This document shows positions 56,964 to 64,000 of a stretch of 64,000 nucleotides of DNA, one piece after another. The notes below the pieces were generated by a model. That model made no database searches. It was not told the origin of the DNA and saw only the letters and a list, made by a program, of their open reading frames with translations. Source of the stretch: Caenorhabditis elegans (lineage: Eukaryota > Nematoda > Chromadorea > Rhabditida > Rhabditidae). The stretch is taken from positions 11,718,001 through 11,782,000 of the forward strand of contig NC_003281.10 in assembly GCF_000002985.6 (NCBI RefSeq), given 5' to 3'. How positions within the stretch are numbered: position 1 is the first letter of the stretch; every line of letters begins with the position of its first letter. Position numbers and translations under genes: made by a program.

Positions 56964-58585
56964 ATGGTCAAATCAAAGGGCTTGAAGCTTCTCTGGAGGT
57001 TTACAAAAGGTTTTTTCTCAATTTTTCCTCCGAAAACTGCATTTTAAACCCAAAAATTCCAGGAACCGCCGCTTTTTACTGCGTCGGACACTGCATAAGC
57101 AAGTACATCGGGGAAATGGTGATCTGTAGTGGTCCATCGATGCATCCGACGATTCATGACGGTGATTTGGTGCTCGCCGAGCGATTTAGTAGGAGTTTTT
57201 TGAATGAAAATTTCACATAAAAGTGGCTGAAATTTCAGGTATTCGCAATAAAAACGTCCAGGTCGGAGATATAGTGGGATGTGTGAATCCGCAGAAGCCT
57301 AAGGAGCTTCTGTGCAAACGGATAGCTGCAAAAGTTGGTTTTTCGCTTGGAAATCGTGAAATTCATGTTAAAAAACTTAATTTTCACTGAAAAATTGAAA
57401 AAAGTTGGTTTTTTTGCCTCATTTTTAGAGCCATTTTCCGCGACAATGGTGGGAAAAACCTGAAATTCAGCAATTTTTTTTTACAAAAAAAAGCAAAAAA
57501 AATTGATTTTCAGTTTAAATTTCAGGAAAAAAGTGTAAAAAAGCGAATTTAAGTAGTTTCAACCTGAAAAATCACAAAATCTCTAAAAAAAAAACGCAAA
57601 AAATTGAAAAAAAACTGGCTTTCTACAAAACTTTTTGTAAAAAATCTTTGAAAATTCCATTTTCAGCCATAATTTCAGAGGAAAAACCTGAAAAAAAAGC
57701 ATAGAAATATCTGCAAAAAATGCATTTTTAGCCGAAAATCTCTTTAAAATACCCGATTTTTCATCAAAAAACTACCTAAAAAGTCGCAAAAAACGAGGAT
57801 TTTTATGGAAAAAATCTGTAAAAAGCCAGAAAACGCAAAAAAAAGTCAATTTTCGTTCAAAAAACCCCAGATTTTTTTATTTAAAAAAAACACCTAAAAA
57901 GTCGCAAAAAACGAAGATTTTATGGTTTTTAACGCAAAAAAATCTTTTTTTTTTCGATTTTCTCGAATTTTCAGATGTTTCTTGCACTTTCAGTTGTTTC
58001 CAGCCAATTTTCATTTCAAAAATTCGATTTTTCCTAGAAAACCACCTAAAAAGTCGCAAAAAACGAGGATTTTCAGGTTTTTAACGCAAAAAATCCAATT
58101 TGCTCCGATTTTCCCGAGAAAAAAACCCTAAAATTTCAATTTTTGCAGGAAGGCGACCCAGTGTCATGTTTTTAGCCAATTTTCGTTTAAAAATCCGATT
58201 TTTCATCCAAAACCACCAAAAAAAGTCGAAAAAAAAATAATTTTTCCTTGAAAAATTCAATTTTTTCCGATTTTTTCAAATTTTCAGATGTTTTTAGCCA
58301 ATTTAAATGCTATTTTTCATTAAAAAAAACCCATAAAATTTTCAATTTTTTCAGGAAGGCGATCCAGTAACCTCCCATTTGCTTCCATCTGGCAGAGTTC
58401 CAATTGGTCACGTATTCCTTCGCGGTGACAACGGCCCAGTTTCAACAGATTCCAGACATTTCGGCCCGGTACCTGAAGCCCTTGTTCAGATAAGGCTCAG
58501 CCTGAGAATATGGCCTCCAGAGAGAGCCGGATGGATTTCTGATCATTGGTTTTGGGATAAAAGTGATAGAAATGCAGAGAAATAG
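56964..58585 (+). CDS. immp-1: Mitochondrial inner membrane peptidase, IMP1 type
   Basis: Exons 56964-57009, 57063-57188, 57239-57333 and 58355-58585 encode 165 aa (human IMMP1L has 166). The N-terminus MVKSKGLKLLWRFTKG leads into a hydrophobic anchor (TAAFYCVGHCISKYIGEMVI). The catalytic Ser is in CSGPSMHPTI and the general-base Lys in LLCKRIAA. The signal-peptidase box GHVFLRGDN...STDSRHFGPV follows. Family role: S26 Ser/Lys peptidase that, with IMP2, removes sorting signals from intermembrane-space proteins. The start was chosen because only this frame joins exon 2 in phase, and an acceptor lies 14 nt upstream. Intron 3 is 1.0 kb and contains a decoy copy of the exon 4 boundary at 58149. 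Confidence 0.94.
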
Positions 58586-59643
58586 GCTTCTTTTTCAGTG
58601 TAATTATGTGCTTTTCCACCCTTTTTTCCTGGTTTTTGTCTCACTTTTTTTTTTGCCATAAAATACTATTTTTCCATGTTTTTCTACTTCCATTTTCTAT
58701 TTTTTTAATGGGTTTTAACCCTATTTTTACCTGAAAAAAACACTTTTACAGCAAAAATTCCATGAAAACTATCAATTTGAAGCCAAAAATCCAATTTTTC
58801 ATCAGAAAACTCTCTAAAAAGTCGCTAGAAAACTAGAATTTTTGGTTTTCAGCGCAAAAAAAATTCAATTTTTAATTGAAAATTAAAAAAAAAATTAATT
58901 TTACTCATTTTTTATTCATTTTTATCCGATTTTCAGAGCCTTTCGACCAACTTTTCATCAGAAAACTACCAAAAAAGTATCAGAAAGTATGGATTTTCAA
59001 CGCAAAAAATTTAGATTTCCATGGTAAAAAGTTGAAAAAAAAAATCGATTTTCACTCCATTTTAATTCATTTTTATCCGATTTTCTCGAATTTTCAGAGT
59101 TTTAGCCAAGTTTCGTCTAAACAATTCAAACGTCTACTAGAAAACCTCCTAAAAAGTACCAAAAAACGCACAAAATCCGGTTTTTTATTAGAAAAATACC
59201 TTAAAAATCGCAGAAAATAAGGATTTTTTTTAGTTTTTCAACTCAAAAAAATCAATTTTTCTTGGTAAAAATTTGAAGAAAAAAAATAATTTTTATCCGA
59301 TTTTCTCAAATATTCAAAGTTTTTTAGCCAATTATCTTCAAAAAATTCAAATTTCTACTAGTAAATTCCTAAAAAGTTCCAAAAAACGCATAAAATCCGG
59401 TTTTTTATCAGAAAAATACCTTAAAAATCGCAGAAAATAAGGATTTTTAGGTTTTCAACTCAAAAAAATCAATTTTTAATGGAAAAAATTTGAAAAAAAA
59501 AATGAATTTTCACTCCATTTTAATGCATTTTTATCTGATTTTCTCGAATTTTCAGAGGATTTCGACCAATTTTTATACGAAAATTCCAATTTTTTATTAA
59601 AAACTACATTTCAAGCTCATTTTCAGCCCAAAAACTCTTGAAA
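58586..59643. other. Gap between immp-1 and mdt-21
   Basis: About 1.06 kb of A/T-run-rich DNA. About 58870-59580 holds diverged repeats of AAAATCCGGTTTTTTATCAG, AAAAATACCTTAAAAATCGC and TTTTTATCCGATTTTCTCGA. A CATTTTCAG acceptor at about 59622 precedes the mdt-21 ATG by 20 nt. No gene. Confidence 0.5.
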
Positions 59644-61069
59644 ATGGCTGATCGAATGACCCAACTACAGGATATGATTAACGAAATGGCCGGATTAATG
59701 ACAAATGCGATTGGAGTGCTCCAGGCGACTGCTCCGCCATGTGAATTTGGAGCAATTTCACAGGAGCTTGAGGATGAGCCAAATTGCGCGATTTTTGCCG
59801 CTGGAATTGCAAAAGCCGCTAAAAATATTGAGGTTTTCTATAGAATTGAGCATTTTTCGGCCAAATTTTCAGAAAATCCTAAGCAAAAAGCTTCAGAAAA
59901 GCTGTTTTTCTCGTTTTTCAAACTATTTTTAGCCTGTTTTAACTCAAAAAATTCCAGAAAATTCCAGGAAACCCTAATTTTTATTCAAAAAATTACAAAA
60001 AAATCCTCATTTTTACCCGACAAAAATTTAAAATTTGTATTTTTCTATTTTTTTTAACTGAAAATTAGATTTTTTTTTGAAATTTTTGTGAAAAGTGGAT
60101 TTTTTTTTAATTTTGAGTTTTTTTTAGTTTTAAATTAAATTTTTTTCGGCTGAAAATGAGGATTTTTGTAATTTTTGAAAATTATTGTTTCCTGGAATAT
60201 AAAATAGTTTGAAAAACGAGAAAAACTGCTTTTCTGAAGCTTTTTGCTTAGGATTTTCTGAAAATTTGGCTGAAAAAATTAATTTTACAATATTCAGCCA
60301 AAAAATTTCAGAAAAATTCAATTTTCGGGTGAAAATTTGAAAAAAATTGTGAAAATTCGATTTTCCGGGTGAAAAATGAAGAAAAATCGAAATTTTTCTT
60401 TAAAAAAATTCAAAAATCCACATTTTTAGCCGAAAAAAAAAATTAATTTAAAATTTAAAAAAACTCAAAATTAAAAAAAATCCACTTTCCACAAAAGTTT
60501 CAGTAAAATTAATTTTCAGCCAAAAAAGTACAGAAAAATCCAATTTTTATTGAAAATTTTAAGCAAATTCTCATTTTTGCCGAAAAAATCGTGATTTCTA
60601 CCCAAAAAACAGCAAAAAAAATCCAATTTTCTGTCGAAAAATTCAATTTTCGGGTTAAAATTTGAAAAAAATTGTGAAAATTCGATTTTCCGGGTGAAAA
60701 ATAGAACAAAATTAATAATTTTCTTGAAAAAAATCTCAAAAAAATCGAATTTTAGGTCGAAATTCTTTTGAAAATTCGATTTTCTGGGTGAAAAATGGCT
60801 AAAAATCGAAAAAATTCAATTTCCAGCTTAAAATTTCGGGAAAAAACCAATTAAATAATTTTCAGATCCTCATCGACTCATTCCCAATCGAAGCGGGCAA
60901 CCAGGAAGCGGAAGTCGAGGAGAAAATGATAAAAAACGACGAAAAGCAGCGAGAAAAAGTGAATGAGCTCGTCGGACTCGTCGGCGACAGCAATCGGCTC
61001 GTCGGAGTTGTTCAGAAGAAGCTTGCCGAGATTTCAAAGACACAAATGAGCTCGAGACCCAGTGAATAA
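59644..61069 (+). CDS. mdt-21: Mediator complex subunit 21
   Basis: Two exons (59644-59832, 60866-61069) encode 130 aa. It opens [19 protein letters not shown], the classic MED21 N-terminus, followed by [17 protein letters not shown] long C-terminal coiled coil follows ([36 protein letters not shown]). MED21 pairs with MED7 in the Mediator middle module and contacts RNA polymerase II. The single 1.03-kb intron carries an inverted repeat. The gene follows immp-1 on the same strand at 1.06 kb. The symbol follows the C. elegans orthologue. Confidence 0.93.
59860..60275. repeat. Inverted repeat in the mdt-21 intron
   Basis: GCCAAATTTTCAGAAAATCC, AAGCAAAAAGCTTCAGAAAA and CTCGTTTTTCAAACTATTTT at 59860-59935 are mirrored by AAATAGTTTGAAAAACGAG, TTTTCTGAAGCTTTTTGCTT and GGATTTTCTGAAAATTTGGC at about 60203-60274. 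Arms are about 75 bp, nearly perfect, and the loop is about 270 bp. Confidence 0.87.
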
Positions 61070-62234
61070 TTATTATATTTTGCCGATTTTTGCCGATTTT
61101 TTATTGTAATTTTCATCATTTTTCCATTATTTTGGGCCGATTTTCTGGTAAATTGAGAAAAAAAAATCAATTTTCTAGTCCATTTCCTCTTGACAATTCT
61201 TTAAAATCCAGAAAAAATTGCCTAATTTGCTGTGAAAATTTCAATTTCATATCGATTTTCATGTTTTTTTTCCATGTTTTCAGCCGATTTCCATTTTTTT
61301 TTGTGATTTTTCCTTAATTTTTCGATTTTAAATCAACTTTTTTTCCATTTAAAATCGATTTTTCATCCCTTTTTGCCCCTGAAAATAGTTAAATTCTAAT
61401 TAATTTTCCCCTATTTTTCTTGAAATTTTCGATTTTTCTCATTTAAAATCGATTTCCACCACTTTAAATAATTAGAAATTCCCAGAGAAAATTGATTTTC
61501 ATAGCAAAAAATTATTTTGGGCCGATTTTCCCGGAAAATTGAGAATTCTAAATCAATTTTCTAGTCCATTTCCTCTTGAAAATTCCTTAAAATCCAGAAA
61601 AAATTTTGCCTAATTTTCCGTGAAAATTTCAATTTCATATAAACTTTCATGACTTTCTATTAAAATTGGGATTTTTCCCATTTAAAATCGATTTTTCAAC
61701 CCTTTAAAATATGTCAATTTTAATTTATTTTCATTCATTTTTTCCCATTCAAAATTGATTTTCTACCCTTTTTTCTACTGAAAATTTGCTAAATTTGAAA
61801 AATTGTGGGTAATTTATCTTTTTTTTTTTAAATTTTTTTCCTCAAAAATAATCATTTTTAATTCAATTTTCCCCCATTTTTCTAGAAAGTTGCCAATTTT
61901 TCCCCATTGAAAATCGATTTCCACCACTTTAAATAATTAGAAATTCCCAGAGAAAATCGATTTTTTTTCAAATTTTTCCCTTGAAAATTCCAAAATTTCT
62001 TAAATTTCGAAAAACTGTGATCTCTTTTTCTTTTTATTTAATTTTTAACTGTTTTCTGTATTTTTGCCCATTTTTTACACTTTTCCCCCAGAATTTGGGT
62101 ATTTTTAAATTTAAAATTTGATTTTTTTTTTAAATTTAATACTCCTCATTTTCCTATTCTATTGGCAAAAACCATGGTTTTTTATCTGAAATTCTCTTAA
62201 ATCTAGCCTAAAACCCTAGCAAAACCACTTCCAG
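61070..62234. other. Gap between mdt-21 and the Gemin7-like gene
   Basis: About 1.17 kb of AT-rich DNA with a diverged direct duplication: GGCCGATTTT(C), AATCAATTTTCTAGTCCATT and TCCTCTTGAAAATTC at about 61136 and 61529, and GATTTCCACCACTTTAAATA at about 61450 and 61915. No gene is seen. Confidence 0.5.
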
Positions 62235-62975
62235 ATGGCCCAGAGCACACAAGAAGCAGAAGGAGAGCAACAGAGGCGACAAGCTGTGCTCCGGGAGCGA
62301 TATTTGAGCTTTTTGCAGGTGAAAATTGGACATTTCATCTACAAAACCTCTCAAAAAATCGATATTTTTGGTGAAAATCTGAAAAATTCAGCGAAAATTT
62401 TGAAAAAAGCCACCGATTTTCTCATTTTTCAAGTCTAAAAACTGAAAATTTTCCAAAAATCCCAATTTTTGTGCCATTTTTCCCCGAAAATTCTCGAAAA
62501 ATTCCAGAAATCCGCCGACAAGCCAGCCACCATCGAAATGTGCGAACGAACTACGGTCACCGCCACAATTAAAGCATTTCAACCGTCTTCGGAGCACGTG
62601 ATCGTCGGTACGGTGGCCGTGGCCTAGGAATTTTGCCGGTGGCCGAAGAATTTGAATTTTTTTTGCAATTTGCTGCTAAAAACCGTATTTTACTAGTGAA
62701 ATTTGTGAAAAAATCGTGGAATTCGATAGAAATTTGAAAGTTTATCATGTGGAAGAGATTTCCAACAAAGAAAATCTTCGGCCACGGGGCGAAATTTCTA
62801 CAAAAATTGCAAATTTTCCACATGGAAGAGTTTTCCAACTGAAAATCTTCGGCCACGTAATGAAAATTCTTTTTTTTCAGAAAAACTCGCCACACCCATC
62901 GGAATTCTCGACAAAGCCGCACTACGATCGACGGATATTGTCAAAATCACATTTGACGGAAATTCGAAAAATTAA
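62235..62975 (+). CDS. Gemin7-like Sm-fold protein (SMN complex)
   Basis: Exons 62235-62318, 62508-62607 and 62881-62975 encode 92 aa. A Gln/Glu-rich N-terminus (MAQSTQEAEGEQQRRQ) leads into the Gemin7 signature AVLRERYLSFLQ. Sm-like strands follow: IEMCERTTVTATIKAFQ, then VEKLATPIGILDKAALRSTD and IVKITFDG. Human Gemin7 has 131 aa with the same RERYL and L-TPIG-LR-(S/T)DI pattern. The family protein binds Gemin6 and SMN partners during spliceosomal snRNP assembly. The ATG directly follows a CACTTCCAG acceptor, so the trans-spliced leader may join at the start codon itself. The gene is in line with immp-1 and mdt-21. No symbol is given. Confidence 0.85.
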
Positions 62976-63317
62976 TTCTTTTTTTTTTAAACTTTTTTTT
63001 TTACAACTGTATATTTATAATAAATCTGCAAGCTTTGTAAACAATTTTTCAGCCTATTTCAGCTTAATTTTGGCCTGAATAATTCAAGATTCAAAATCAT
63101 TTTCCTTATTTAAGCCTATTTGTAGCCTGTGACGGCCCGAATTAGGCCTGAAAATCGTTTTTTAATTCCTGAATCCGGCAAAAAAAAGGGCCTGTGACGC
63201 CACAATGGCCCAAAATTTGAAAAAACCCAAGTCCGAATCCAAGTTTGTGTCAAATTCTCAAAGTTTCATGATGTTTTTCAACTTTAAGCCTTTTAAGCTT
63301 GCAAAACTAGATAATAT
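62976..63317. other. 3' flank of the Gemin7-like gene
   Basis: An ATAATAAATC run at about 63017 may serve for polyadenylation. CCTGTGACGGCCCGAATTAG at 63126 and CCTGTGACGCCACAATGGCC at 63191 are an imperfect direct repeat. No gene. Confidence 0.45.
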
Positions 63318-63655
63318 TCTGAGAATTGCGTATTACACAGCATATTTGAAGCGCAAAATATCTCGCAGCGAAAACTACAGTAATTCTTAAAATGAATACT
63401 GTAGCACTTGTGTCGAATTACGGGCTCGAATGAATTTAGAATAAAAAATTTATTTATCGATAAAATATAAAATTTAAGCTAAAAAAGAGGAAATAATGCG
63501 AAGAATCACTCTCGTTATTCGAAAATAAGTAGTTAATTTCAAAAAATCAAGATCCCGTGAATCGACACAAGCGCTACAGTATTCATTTAAAGAATTACTG
63601 TAGTTTTCGCTGCGAGATATTTTGCGCGTCAAGAATTTTGTGCTCATATAATATA
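63318..63655. mobile_element. Hairpin element with TTCTGAGAATTGCGTATT end
   Basis: The left arm (63318-63430) has ATATTCTGAGAATTGCGTAT, GCGCAAAATATCTCGCAGCG, CTACAGTAATTCTTAAAATG and GTGTCGAATTACGGGCTCGA. The right arm (63548-63655) is the inverted set, ending GCGAGATATTTTGCGCGTCA. It is the fourth copy of the family in this window. Confidence 0.87.
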
Positions 63656-64000
63656 TTTTTTTGCATTAAATGAGATTTCAAACATTTCACGTAACCCCCA
63701 CCGGGGGTGTCTTTTAATCACAAAACATAACTCTTGTTTCGTCGAAAATAGTTGAAGAGTACAGCCATTTCGAGCAGATTTTAGTTCCGGCTCACTGAAC
63801 TTTTTTACTTTTTTTCCTCTTTTTTTTCGTTCGTTGCCAATTAATCTATGGAGATTTCTATACTCTTTTTATTATTATTTTTTGTTTCAAATTTTTCAAA
63901 CTGTTTCAAACTTTGAATTTTAGCAAAGCAAACCTGAATTAATTATTGGTCCAATTTAACAAGTGCATTTTTTTCAAAAATTTCTAATTTTTTACTGAAA
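63656..64000. other. Gene-free right edge
   Basis: It contains a short GC hairpin (ACCCCC ACC GGGGGT, 63694-63708) in AT-rich DNA. Nothing else is recognised. Confidence 0.4.

Noticed and set aside
56885-57220. Longer immp-1 start at 56885 reading through the first intron
   Set aside because: That frame translates intron sequence. The 46-bp first exon from 56964 joins exon 2 in phase and matches the IMP1 N-terminus.

Overview
This is nematode nuclear DNA and almost certainly Caenorhabditis elegans (chromosome III) or a very close relative. It is AT-rich, with many short exons. Introns open with GT and close with the worm-type TTTTCAG acceptor, and several start codons sit a few bases after such an acceptor, as expected for SL trans-splicing. 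Interstitial tracts of TTAGGC, the C. elegans telomere unit, occur in introns. The gene set (elongin B, SUP-1, RAD1/MRT-2, GBF1, an IMP1-type peptidase, Mediator 21) fits the C. elegans Y41C4A/C24H11 region as I remember it. Exon coordinates are my own splice reconstructions, checked for frame.

Layout. 179-1440: an unrecognised 152-aa gene and elongin B, both on the minus strand, possibly an operon. 1900-2999: a LITAF-domain membrane protein (+). 3731-5513: a protein that is only the first beta-propeller of beta'-COP (+). 6064-8678: an unrecognised five-exon gene (-) with a GATA-site cluster upstream. 8.7-12.7 kb: gene-free, holding arrays of GGCGGGAAA/GGCGCGAAA units. 12737-19613: three small type I membrane proteins: a 100-aa gene (+), a 79-aa gene with an in-frame TAG inside its membrane segment (+), and sup-1 (-, 103 aa), whose 3.6-kb intron carries a terminal-inverted-repeat transposon. 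19.6-29.0 kb: a gene-free block packed with palindromic and MITE-like repeats, some nested. 29049-31976: mrt-2 (RAD1, +). 33628-55661: gbf-1 (-, 22 exons, about 1977 aa), with very A/T-run-rich introns, a kilobase minisatellite and one GC-AG intron. 56964-62975: three plus-strand housekeeping genes in a row: immp-1, mdt-21 and a Gemin7-like gene. The right end is gene-free apart from one hairpin repeat.

Functionally these are mostly independent housekeeping genes: transcription (elongin B, MED21), Golgi/ER traffic (GBF-1, the beta'-COP propeller), the DNA-damage checkpoint (MRT-2), mitochondrial protein processing (IMMP-1) and snRNP assembly (Gemin7-like). The most interesting accessory content is the sup-1 family cluster, in which one member is interrupted by a TAG followed in frame by the family's conserved Cys-rich tail. 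A dispersed GCAGCCGACA motif lies around these genes.
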